The notes beneath the pieces are model-generated. The model ran no database searches. It had not been told where the DNA came from and saw only the letters and a list, made by a program, of their open reading frames with translations. The position numbers and the translations under genes are program-made. 40,193 nt of DNA, taken from positions 1-40,193 of the forward strand of contig NZ_LGDD01000011.1 in the NCBI RefSeq assembly GCF_001279695.1. Reading direction: 5' to 3'. Source of the DNA: Streptomyces sp. WM6378 (lineage in GTDB: Bacteria > Actinomycetota > Actinomycetes > Streptomycetales > Streptomycetaceae). The number at the start of each line of letters is the position of its first letter. Position 1 is the first letter of the stretch. Of this stretch, positions 7,959-15,569 are shown piece by piece.

Positions 7959-9292
7959 GCCTTGATCAGCCCGGCGCCGCGCAGGGCGTCGGCCGCGACG
8001 GCGACGGTGTCGAACGGCAGCCCGGACCGCTCGGAGACATCGAGGAGACTGTGCTCGCCGTCGGAGAGGCTGAGCACCCAGAGCACGGCCATCTGGGCGT
8101 GCTGCGTGTCGCTGCGGCCGCCGAGCGAGTCGTACAACCCGCGTCGGCCCAGCTGTGGTTCGCCGTAGGGGCTGAGGTTGAGGTACCGCCGGTTGCGGTC
8201 GAGGACGGCGAACGCCTCGCGGCAGACGGCGAGGGTGTCCGCCATCGCCTCCGGGGAGACGAAGTCCGGGTTGTCGGCCGAGGTGTGGTACTCGGCATAA
8301 CCGGCGTACGGGGTCCGGCTGAGCGAGCCCACGCCGAGATCGAATCCGGGCGAGCAGTACTGCCGCTCGTCGTAGCCGTACGGAGTGAACTCGGTGACGC
8401 GGTGCGGGCGTTCGGAGGCCAGCAGCACATGCCGCATCACCCGGTCGATCTCCGCGTCGCCGCGCCTGCTCTGCTTGTAGGTCAGTTGGCCCCGGTCGCC
8501 GGCACAGGCCAGCACGAGCCCGTGCTTGACCTTTCCCCCAGCTCTCGGCTCCGCTCGACCAGGGGATGCCCCATTGATGCGCTCCGCGTTGCGGGCCAGC
8601 CAGGTGATCGCGCCGATGGTGCCGGGCGCGTAGATGAACCGGTAGGTGTAGTAAGGGGTTTGCTCCGCCAGCGCGCGGGCCAGGAACGTCGCCACCGCGA
8701 TGCCTGCCAGGTTGTCGTTGGCCAGCGAAGGGTGGCAGACGTGGCAGGAGACGATCACCTCGTCCGGGACCTGACCGGGAATCACATGCTCGGCGTAGGT
8801 GAGGTGGCCGTCTTCGAGCGTGGAGTCGATGCGTACCTCGTACTCACCGTCCGGCAGCGCGTCCAGGGTCTCCTGGGACAGGCAGAACCCCCACTCCGGC
8901 TTGTAGTAGCTGGTGCGGTACGGCACCCAACTCGGGTGGTCCGGAAGGGTGTGCAGGTGTCCGCGCAGCTCGGACAGCGGCATGGTCTTCGACACGGGCA
9001 CGCTGTAGCCGAGCACGTGCAGGCTGGACGCGGCGAAGTCGACGACCCGGTTGCCGGCGGTGTCGGCGATGTACGCGTCCCGGATGTTCCACTCCTGCGG
9101 CACGGTCCAGTCGAGCACTTGAGTCCCGGTCGCCACCTCGTGCACCTGCAGCGGGATGTACTCGCCGACGATCTCCAGGGTGGCGCGCACCCCGTCGCCG
9201 GTGATGCTCCGGCAGAGCGGGTACAGCCGCTCCACCAGCGCGTGCATCTGCTGGCCGGCCGAGGTCATCGGCTGTTCGCCGGGCGCGGTCAT
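7955..9292 (-). CDS. DUF4910 / aminopeptidase-like domain protein with in-frame palindrome insertion
   Basis: Protein of 445 residues of the DUF4910/DUF2172 type: a zinc-peptidase-like (M28-fold) core followed by a small helix-turn-helix-like tail. Metal-ligand candidates are H184, H187 and D193 in SCHVCHPSLANDN, D308/E309 in YGYDERQY, and H336 in EYHTSAD. Despite the peptidase look, the family sits in many O-antigen and exopolysaccharide clusters, where it probably acts on a sugar or an amide; its reaction is not known to me. Residues about 241-253 are encoded by a Streptomyces interspersed palindrome (8533-8572) where relatives run directly from the helix into KHGLVLAC. The ATG at 9292 overlaps the upstream stop (ATGA); an ATG at 9268 is a weaker alternative. 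Confidence 0.85.
   Translation of the reverse strand: MTAPGEQPMTSAGQQMHALVERLYPLCRSITGDGVRATLEIVGEYIPLQVHEVATGTQVLDWTVPQEWNIRDAYIADTAGNRVVDFAASSLHVLGYSVPVSKTMPLSELRGHLHTLPDHPSWVPYRTSYYKPEWGFCLSQETLDALPDGEYEVRIDSTLEDGHLTYAEHVIPGQVPDEVIVSCHVCHPSLANDNLAGIAVATFLARALAEQTPYYTYRFIYAPGTIGAITWLARNAERINGASPGRAEPRAGGKVKHGLVLACAGDRGQLTYKQSRRGDAEIDRVMRHVLLASERPHRVTEFTPYGYDERQYCSPGFDLGVGSLSRTPYAGYAEYHTSADNPDFVSPEAMADTLAVCREAFAVLDRNRRYLNLSPYGEPQLGRRGLYDSLGGRSDTQHAQMAVLWVLSLSDGEHSLLDVSERSGLPFDTVAVAADALRGAGLIKA
8533..8572. repeat. Streptomyces-type interspersed palindromic element inside a gene
   Basis: The 40 bases from TTCCCCCAGCTCTCGG through GCTCGACCAGGGG to GCCCC match, from memory, a palindromic repeat scattered through many Streptomyces genomes, normally between genes. 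Its C-rich and G-rich arms can pair. Here it lies in frame within the DUF4910 gene and adds about 13 residues (roughly GASPGRAEPRAGG). It is the only copy I found in the window. Confidence 0.65.
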
Positions 9293-10314
9293 CGGCGCCA
9301 CCGCAGGGTGTCGTCGACGGTGCCGGCGTCGGACGCCGCGCGCAGCACGGCAAGGCGGATGAAGCGTCGCTCGAAGTCCTCCCGGGTCAGCCCGAACGTC
9401 CGGTAGGCATCGGCGAGTTCGAGTGCGCCCTGCTTCACCGTCCACTCGCAGTCGAAGCCGGGCACCGCGGCGCGGTACCGGGAGAAGTCCACCCGGTAGG
9501 AGCGCGGGTCGGCGCCGGTCTCGCCGGTGATCACCACCTTCGAGCCGGACACCGCCTCGGCGACCTGCTCGGCGATCTCGGCGACCGTGACGTTGTTGAT
9601 CTCGCTGCCGATGTTGAACGCCCGGTCGTGCACCGCTTCGCGCGGCGCGGTCAGCGCGGCCGCGAAGGCCCGCGCGATGTCGGCGGCGTGCACCAGCGGA
9701 CGCCAGGGCGTGCCGTCGGACATCACCAGGACTTCGCCGGACAGCAGCGCGTGGCCCACCAGGTTGTTCAGCACGATGTCGGCACGCAGCCGGGGCGAGA
9801 AGCCGAAGGCGGTGGCATTGCGCATGAACACCGGGCTGAAGTCGCCGTCGGCGAGCGCGTGCAGATCGTCCTCCACCCGCACCTTGGAAACCGCGTACGG
9901 CGTCACCGGGCGCAGCGGGGCGTCCTCGGCCACTAGATCGGCGCCGCCGGCGGCGCCGTAGACGGAGCAGGTGGACGCGTACAGGAGGCGCCGCACTCCG
10001 GCGTCGCGCGCCAGCCGGGCAAGGCGTACGGAGGCGTGGTGATTGATGTCGTACGTGAGGTCGGGCGCCAGCGATCCCAGCGGGTCGTTGGAGAGCGCGG
10101 CCAGGTGGATCACGGCGTCCACCCCGGCCACGTGTTCGGCCGTGACATCGCGCAGGTCCACCCGGGGCCCCGGCGGGTCCGCGGGCGGCGGGCCAAGGAC
10201 GCAGTCGGCGAACAGGCCGGAGTCGAGGCCGACGACCTCGTGCCCGGCGGCCGTGAGGACCGGAGCCATCACGGTGCCCAGGTAGCCCTGGTGTCCGGTC
10301 AGCAGTACGCGCAC
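9289..10314 (-). CDS. NAD-dependent epimerase/dehydratase (extended SDR)
   Basis: Extended short-chain dehydrogenase of 341 residues acting on a nucleotide sugar. The cofactor loop is GHQGYLG (7-13). The active site has the ASTCSVYG block with the catalytic Ser/Thr, and YAVSK with the Tyr-Lys pair. The usual 4,6-dehydratase signature (T-D-E before V-Y-G) is absent, so an epimerase, reductase or other oxidoreductase is more likely than an RmlB- or RfbG-type dehydratase. The GTG start lies 16 bases inside the end of the PIG-L gene, and the stop overlaps the DUF4910 start (ATGA). It belongs to the sugar-modification block 2567-12993. Confidence 0.87.
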   Translation of the reverse strand: MRVLLTGHQGYLGTVMAPVLTAAGHEVVGLDSGLFADCVLGPPPADPPGPRVDLRDVTAEHVAGVDAVIHLAALSNDPLGSLAPDLTYDINHHASVRLARLARDAGVRRLLYASTCSVYGAAGGADLVAEDAPLRPVTPYAVSKVRVEDDLHALADGDFSPVFMRNATAFGFSPRLRADIVLNNLVGHALLSGEVLVMSDGTPWRPLVHAADIARAFAAALTAPREAVHDRAFNIGSEINNVTVAEIAEQVAEAVSGSKVVITGETGADPRSYRVDFSRYRAAVPGFDCEWTVKQGALELADAYRTFGLTREDFERRFIRLAVLRAASDAGTVDDTLRWRR

Positions 10315-10964
10315 GGTTCATCCCCCAGATTGAGCGTGAGTTTGGTGACGGCGAACGCCTCGGCATAGCGCGCGGAGCATTCGATGCCGCGGATCCGGGC
10401 AAGGCCGAGGAAGGCTTCCCGGTCGTACCAGGGCCGGTGGCGTTGCGAGGGATAGTGCTCCTGCAGCAGCCGCACTTTCCGTTCGGCGATCTCCGTCGAC
10501 AGCGGCTGGTACGCCGCCGGACGGCCGAGATCGCCGTCCCACTTGACGATCTCGTAGCCGAGCACGAGGTGGTCGCGGAACGCGGTGGTCACCAGCTTCG
10601 CCAGGCTCCGGTGGTCCTGGTGCGCGTCATCGGTGCGTGGTGCAAGGACCAGATCCGGCTCGGTCTCCGTGCGCAGCTCCTCGACCGAGGCCTTGGCCTC
10701 GTCCCAGTGCGCGGGCAGTCGGCCGTCCGGCAACTTGTCTACGGTCAGCCGCAGTTCGGCACCCGGGCAGAAGGCGGCGAGTGCGGCCTGCTCCTCCTGC
10801 TCCCGCTCGCTGCCGCCGCCGGAGAGCACCAGCGCGTCGATGCGGATACCGGGCCGTGCGAGGCACGTCGTGAGCAGCGTGCCGCCGGCGCCGATGGCGA
10901 TGTCGTCGCAGTGTGCTCCTACCGCGACGATCCGGTTCAGGGGCCCGGCCCCGAGCCGGATCAC
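10299..10964 (-). CDS. PIG-L family deacetylase
   Basis: Zinc-dependent N-deacetylase of the PIG-L/LmbE fold, 221 residues. The first metal motif reads GAHCDDIAIG instead of the common AHPDDE, a form seen in sugar-cluster members. The second is DAHQDH (H-x-x-H). Expected substrates are N-acetylated sugars or nucleotide sugars, giving a free amine. The GTG at 10964 overlaps the nucleotidyltransferase stop as GTGA. The frame is open further upstream, but that part lies wholly inside the other gene and is a shadow. The next gene starts 16 bases before this one ends, so translation is tightly coupled. Confidence 0.87.
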   Translation of the reverse strand: MIRLGAGPLNRIVAVGAHCDDIAIGAGGTLLTTCLARPGIRIDALVLSGGGSEREQEEQAALAAFCPGAELRLTVDKLPDGRLPAHWDEAKASVEELRTETEPDLVLAPRTDDAHQDHRSLAKLVTTAFRDHLVLGYEIVKWDGDLGRPAAYQPLSTEIAERKVRLLQEHYPSQRHRPWYDREAFLGLARIRGIECSARYAEAFAVTKLTLNLGDEPCAYC

Positions 10965-11761
10965 GCCGTCGCTCCGGCGCTCGCGCCGTCCCGTTCCCAC
11001 ACGGCCCACGGGCGGTCGCCCCGGGCGTACGCGTCGTCGAGCGCGGCCCGCTCCTTCACCGTGTCGGTCGGCTTCCAGAAGCCGCGGTGCTGGTGCGCCA
11101 CAAGGCGTCCCCGCTTGGCCAGTTGGGCACATCCGTCGGCGACCAGGTCCCCGTTCTCCGGGATGTGGTCGAAGACCTCCTGGCGGAGCACGAAGTAGCC
11201 GCCGTTCTCCCACAGCGGCAGTTCGCTCACCGCGGTGATGCCCCCCACCAGGCCGTCCTCGCCCAGGTCCACGCAGTGGAACGACGACTGCGGCGGCACC
11301 ACCATCATCGACGCACCCGCGTCGCGCCGGGCGAACCGGTCGATCATCTCCGGCAGTGGGGCATCGGTGAGCACGTCGGCGTAGTTGGCGAGGAACAACT
11401 CGTCGCCGTCCAGGTGGTGCCGCACCCGGCGCAGCCGCTCCCCGATCGGTGACTCGATGCCGGTCTGCGCGAACGTGATCGTCCAGTCGGCGATGTCGGT
11501 GGACAGCAGCTCGGTCTTCCCGCCCCGCAGAACGAAGTCGTTGGACGTCGTCTCCTCGTAGTTGAGGAAGAAGTCCTTGATGTGGTGAGCGCCGTATCCG
11601 AGGCACAGGATGAACTCCGTGTGCCCGAAGTACGCGTAGTAACGCATGACGTGCCAGATCAGCGGCCGTGGGCCGACCATCGCCATCGGCTTGGGCACGT
11701 CGTCGGACGCTCCGCTGCGCATCCGCAGCCCATAACCGCCGCAGAACAGAACCACCTTCAC
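10961..11761 (-). CDS. Sugar-1-phosphate nucleotidyltransferase (RfbF-like)
   Basis: Nucleotidyltransferase of 266 residues, closest by pattern to glucose-1-phosphate cytidylyltransferases. The start VVLFCGGYGLRMR corresponds to the G-G-x-G-T-R loop, with leucine replacing threonine. VPKPMAMVGPRPLIWHVM matches the pyrophosphorylase lysine motif, and LANYADVLTD carries the metal-binding aspartate. It probably activates a sugar phosphate for the downstream SDR, PIG-L and methyltransferase steps; CDP is a reasonable guess for the nucleotide. The GTG at 11761 overlaps the methyltransferase stop (GTGA). The 35 in-frame codons upstream are not family-like. Confidence 0.85.
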   Translation of the reverse strand: MKVVLFCGGYGLRMRSGASDDVPKPMAMVGPRPLIWHVMRYYAYFGHTEFILCLGYGAHHIKDFFLNYEETTSNDFVLRGGKTELLSTDIADWTITFAQTGIESPIGERLRRVRHHLDGDELFLANYADVLTDAPLPEMIDRFARRDAGASMMVVPPQSSFHCVDLGEDGLVGGITAVSELPLWENGGYFVLRQEVFDHIPENGDLVADGCAQLAKRGRLVAHQHRGFWKPTDTVKERAALDDAYARGDRPWAVWERDGASAGATA

Positions 11762-12993
11762 GGCTTGACCTCGACAATGCTCAGTTCCGGGATGGGAAAG
11801 ACCAGGCGGCCGCCCCAGTCGTGCACGAAGGACAACTGCTCGACCAGCTCGGCTCGCAGGTTCCACGGCAGGACGAGGACGTAGTCGGGCTTGTCGGCGG
11901 CTATCTGCTCGGGCGGCAGGATCGGGATACGGGTGCCCGGGGTGAACCGGCCGTGCTTGTAGGGGTTGCGGTCGACGGTGTAGGGGAGCAGGTCGGGTCG
12001 TATGCCGCAGTGGTTGAGGAGGGTGTTGCCCTTGCCCGGGGCGCCGTAGCCGACGACCGCCTCGCCGCGCTCGGCCGCCTCGATGAGGAACTTCAGGAGG
12101 TCACGGCGCACCTTGGCCACCCGGGCGGAGAACTCCGTGTACCCGGACAGTTCCTGCAGACCGGCGGCCTTCTCCCGGTCAAGCACGTCGGCCACCCGCT
12201 GGGACGGCTCTCCCGCCACCTCGGCAGGCCGGGCCCACAGCCGGATGGAGCCGCCGTGCGTGGGCAGCAACTCCACGTCCACCAGCGAGAGTCCACCGCT
12301 CGCCAGCGCGCGGATCGCGGACGCGACCGTGTAGTACTGGAAGTGCTCGTGGTAGATCGTGTCGTACTGGTTCTCCTCGATCAGGGTCAGCAGATGCTGC
12401 ACCTCGATGGAGACCCAGCCGTCGTCGGCGACCAGGGCGCGGAGCCCCCGCGTGAACCCGACCACGTCGGGGACGTGTGCGTACACGTTGTTGGCCACGA
12501 CCAGGTCCGCCGGGCCGTGCTCGGCGCGGACGGCCGAGCCGGTGTCCGGGTTGAGGAACTCCGTGAGTGTGGGCACACCCGCATCGCGCGCCGCCGCGCC
12601 GACGTTCACCGACGGCTCGATGCCCAGGCAGCGGATCCCCCGGTCCACCACGTGCTTCAGCAAGTACCCGTCGTTGCTTGCCACTTCGACCACGAAGCCG
12701 TCGGGGCCGAGACCCACCCGCTGTACGGCATCGGCGACGAAGGTGAGCGCATGCTCCACCCAGGAGGCGGAGTAGGAAGAGAAGTACGCGTACTGGGTGA
12801 ACGTGTCCTCCGGGGTGATCAGCGGAGGGATCTGCGCGAGCCAGCAGTCGGTGCACACCCGCAGGTGCAGCGGATACCCGGGCTCCGCCTTGTCCAGTTG
12901 GTCCGCGGCGAGAAAACTCTCGCACGGCGGGGTCGCCCCCAGGTCGACGACGCTCTCCAGCGCCGCCGAGCCGCAGAGTCGGCATCGTGTCAT
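11758..12993 (-). CDS. SAM-dependent C-methyltransferase (NDP-hexose C-methyltransferase type)
   Basis: Three-part sugar C-methyltransferase of 411 residues. The amino-terminal zinc ribbon has C4, C7, C47 and C50. The Rossmann domain carries VVEVASNDGYLL (101-112) for SAM. The C-terminal domain has GYGAPGKGNTLLNHCGI, typical of TylC3/NovU-like enzymes that methylate C3 or C5 of NDP-4-keto-deoxysugars. NYDTIYHEH-like sequence (QYDTIYHEHFQYY) also fits this family. It implies a branched, C-methylated sugar in the polymer. The ATG at 12993 overlaps the upstream glycosyltransferase stop (ATGA). Class and domain order are clear; the methylated carbon is unknown. Confidence 0.88.
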   Translation of the reverse strand: MTRCRLCGSAALESVVDLGATPPCESFLAADQLDKAEPGYPLHLRVCTDCWLAQIPPLITPEDTFTQYAYFSSYSASWVEHALTFVADAVQRVGLGPDGFVVEVASNDGYLLKHVVDRGIRCLGIEPSVNVGAAARDAGVPTLTEFLNPDTGSAVRAEHGPADLVVANNVYAHVPDVVGFTRGLRALVADDGWVSIEVQHLLTLIEENQYDTIYHEHFQYYTVASAIRALASGGLSLVDVELLPTHGGSIRLWARPAEVAGEPSQRVADVLDREKAAGLQELSGYTEFSARVAKVRRDLLKFLIEAAERGEAVVGYGAPGKGNTLLNHCGIRPDLLPYTVDRNPYKHGRFTPGTRIPILPPEQIAADKPDYVLVLPWNLRAELVEQLSFVHDWGGRLVFPIPELSIVEVKP

Positions 12994-14261
12994 CCAGTGC
13001 CCCCATCCCTGCTCGCGCGGGTGTCCCGCCGCGAGCCGTTTCCGTTCCCTACCGGCGGCGCGCTTTCCCCGCCGCCGGACCGACCGGCGATCGCGGTTTG
13101 GTACCCCTCCACCAGGCGATCGAGGCCGACGGCCGGGCTGAACCCCTGCTCGTAACGGCTCCGGGCCGCCCGGCCCATCTCCCGGTTGCGGTCCTGCTCG
13201 GCCGTGATCCGGCGCAGGCAGGACGAGAGCGAGGCCGCCTCGCCCGGCTGGTGCAGCAACCCGGTCACTTCGTCCTCGACGAGTTCGACGAAGGCGCCGT
13301 GACCGGCGGCGACGGCCGGGACCCCGGCCGCCATCGCCTCCACGACCACCAGACCGAACGCCTCCAGCCACGTCGAGGGAGCCACCACGGCGACCGACCG
13401 TGCGATGGCCTTCTGACACTCCGCCGTGTCGTACAGCCCGACGTAGCGCACGTCGTCCCGGCCCGCTGCCCAGGCGATCACCTCTCGTTCCAGCGGCCCC
13501 GTGCCTGCGATCACGAGCGGCACGCCCACACCGCCGCCCGCCGCGATCTCGTCCCATGCGGCCATGAGCAGCCGCACGCCCTTGGCCTCCGCGAGCCGGC
13601 CGAGAAAGAGCACATGCTCGCCGTCGGCCGTCCGGCAAGTGCCGGGCTCTGGCACGAAGTTGTGCTTGACCGCGAGCCGGTCGGGTGGCATGCCCGCCCG
13701 TACCAGGACGTCGCGCTGCGCCGCGGAGATGCAGAAGAACCGCTCCACGCCGGACCACCACCGCCGCCGGTTGACCGACAGACTGACGGCGAGCGGCACC
13801 GTCGCAAGACGGGAGTTTCGGTAGCAGCCGTGCCGGACGGCGGGCAGTGGCACCGACCCGACGCACTCGGTGCACGGCCGGCCGTCCCGTTGCAGTGTGC
13901 CGGGCGGGCAGAGCTGGGTGTAGTTGTGCAGCGTGGCGACGGCGGGCACATCCGCGTCGGCGCAAGCGGCAAGCACCGCGGGCGACAGGAGCGGGAAGAC
14001 GTTGTGGATGTGCACCACGTCCGGCCGCTCGGTGCGAAGGCGGGCGGCGAGTTCCCTGCGGACCGCCGGGTTCCACGGCACGAGCAGTGGCACCGCTACT
14101 TTGCCCGGCAGCGTTCGGGCGGCGATGTCGTCGCTGCGCCGCCCGAACACCTCGACCCGGTGGCCGGCCGCGCGCAGCAGCTCCACCTCCTGGTCGACGA
14201 CCTTGTTCTCCCCGCTCGGCTGTGCCGAGGAGTAGCGGTTGTGCACTACGAGGATGTGCAT
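12990..14261 (-). CDS. Family 4 glycosyltransferase
   Basis: Retaining GT-B glycosyltransferase of 423 residues. The amino domain begins MHILVVHNRY and contains a glycine/serine loop (SGENKVVDQE). The carboxy domain has FLGRLAEAKG (219-228), VIAGTGP (250-256) and the E-x7-E motif at E300 and E308 in LEAFGLVVVE. A cysteine-containing segment at 118-146 (C118, C130, C133, C146) resembles a metal knuckle found in some GT4 proteins of polysaccharide clusters. The ATG at 14261 is preceded by GGAGGTGA at 8-base spacing, an excellent ribosome site. A GTG at 14273 overlaps the upstream stop but lacks this spacing. Confidence 0.88.
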   Translation of the reverse strand: MHILVVHNRYSSAQPSGENKVVDQEVELLRAAGHRVEVFGRRSDDIAARTLPGKVAVPLLVPWNPAVRRELAARLRTERPDVVHIHNVFPLLSPAVLAACADADVPAVATLHNYTQLCPPGTLQRDGRPCTECVGSVPLPAVRHGCYRNSRLATVPLAVSLSVNRRRWWSGVERFFCISAAQRDVLVRAGMPPDRLAVKHNFVPEPGTCRTADGEHVLFLGRLAEAKGVRLLMAAWDEIAAGGGVGVPLVIAGTGPLEREVIAWAAGRDDVRYVGLYDTAECQKAIARSVAVVAPSTWLEAFGLVVVEAMAAGVPAVAAGHGAFVELVEDEVTGLLHQPGEAASLSSCLRRITAEQDRNREMGRAARSRYEQGFSPAVGLDRLVEGYQTAIAGRSGGGESAPPVGNGNGSRRDTRASRDGGTG

Positions 14262-14269
14262 GCTTGAGG

Positions 14270-15568
14270 TCACCTCCGATCCTTGGCCCAGCGCGGGAGA
14301 TGCCGCCGAGGGACTGTGGGCGTCGATGGGGGAGCGGTCGCGGCGGGTGCCGCGAGGAGAGAGGCGGCCACGGCCAGATGCAGCAGATAGGGGGAGGCGT
14401 CGCCGAGTCCGGCTTCGGTGTACGACGCGATCGCGCAGTAACTGATCAGGAAGATCGCACAGGCCCTCGACAGCGAGGGTGGCCGCAGCAACGCGACGCC
14501 GGCAAGGACGATGATGATCGCCGCGACCAACCCGATGCCGGTCAGACCCTGCTCGTTGTAGACGGCCAGCCAGCTGTTGTCGATCGGCAGCCCGCCGAAC
14601 GACTTGTCGCCCAGGCCCACGCCGAACAGCTGCTCCGAGGTCGTCCGGGGGGCTGCCAGCAGGGCGTCCCAGACTTTTTCCCGGCCGGTGAGGTTCGAGA
14701 AGTTCTCCTTGCTCTGTCCGCGCAGGAACCACGCCTGAAGTGCGGAGCTGAACCCCACCGCGGCCACGGTGGCGCACAGCACCGTCCAGGTGAAGAACCG
14801 GCGGGCTGCGGCGCTGCTCAGGACGAGCGAGCCGATCGCCAACGCCAGCCCGATGAGCAAGCCGAGCGTGGCCGTCCGGGTATGGGTCAACGCGAGCAGG
14901 ACCAATGACGGCACGATGACCACCGCCGCACTGGCCCTGTCGGTCCGACGGCCCAGTAGGAGCAGCACGGCGAGCCCGGTGATCACCGCGGCGTACTGTC
15001 CGATCTGCGGCGGAGTGAGCGGCCACAACGCGCCGACAAGGCGCCCGCCGTAGAGGTCGGGCATGGCCGCGCCCGGTGAGACGACCAGGCCGGCGGCCAC
15101 CGACGCGAGCACTGCGAAGTACATCCGGATGTGGTGCCGGACGAACGTCGGGCCGCCGTCCCACCAGCGGCTGAGCAGCCACAGCGTGCCGACGAAGAGG
15201 GCAAGCCGGGTGCACCGGAACAGCGCGCCGAACCCGGACTCCAGGTGCGCACTGGAGATCACGCTCGGCACCAGCAGCAGGGTCAGCAGGAACAAGAAGG
15301 CGCTGGCTTGGATACGCAGCCGGAGATTGAGGGCGAGCGCCAGAGCGAACGCGCCGACCAGTGAGCCCATGGTGACCAACTGGATGAGGGAGCGGGGCAG
15401 CGGGATGATGGTCCGCGCCCCGGCGGAGCCGAGCGTGTTGAGGACCAGCAACCCCCAGACGACGCCTACGGTCCTCGGTGTGCCGACCGGGCGCGGTTCG
15501 GCGCCGAGCCGTGCGCCCGCCGTGTCCGGTCCGCCCGGCAGCCCACCGGGCATCAGGTTCCCGCCCAT
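14270..15568 (-). CDS. O-antigen ligase/polymerase family membrane protein (Wzy-like)
   Basis: Polytopic membrane protein of 432 residues with about 10-12 hydrophobic segments. A large loop near residues 290-340 contains RGQSKENFSNLTGREKVW and then GVGLGDKSFGGLPIDNSWL followed by NEQGLTGIG, the pattern of the Wzy_C/WaaL family. In this operon, with a Wzx-like flippase and Wzz-like proteins, it most likely polymerises lipid-linked repeat units on the outer face of the membrane. The ATG at 15568 is one base after the beta-helix gene stop. A GTG at 15577 and an ATG at 15553 are alternatives, as none has a strong ribosome site. Confidence 0.82.
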   Translation of the reverse strand: MGGNLMPGGLPGGPDTAGARLGAEPRPVGTPRTVGVVWGLLVLNTLGSAGARTIIPLPRSLIQLVTMGSLVGAFALALALNLRLRIQASAFLFLLTLLLVPSVISSAHLESGFGALFRCTRLALFVGTLWLLSRWWDGGPTFVRHHIRMYFAVLASVAAGLVVSPGAAMPDLYGGRLVGALWPLTPPQIGQYAAVITGLAVLLLLGRRTDRASAAVVIVPSLVLLALTHTRTATLGLLIGLALAIGSLVLSSAAARRFFTWTVLCATVAAVGFSSALQAWFLRGQSKENFSNLTGREKVWDALLAAPRTTSEQLFGVGLGDKSFGGLPIDNSWLAVYNEQGLTGIGLVAAIIIVLAGVALLRPPSLSRACAIFLISYCAIASYTEAGLGDASPYLLHLAVAASLLAAPAATAPPSTPTVPRRHLPRWAKDRR

Positions 15569-15569
15569 C

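Noticed and set aside
8051..9406. Plus-strand frame of 451 codons opposite the DUF4910 gene
   Set aside because: It mirrors the codon pattern of the real minus-strand gene, has no recognisable domain and no ribosome site.
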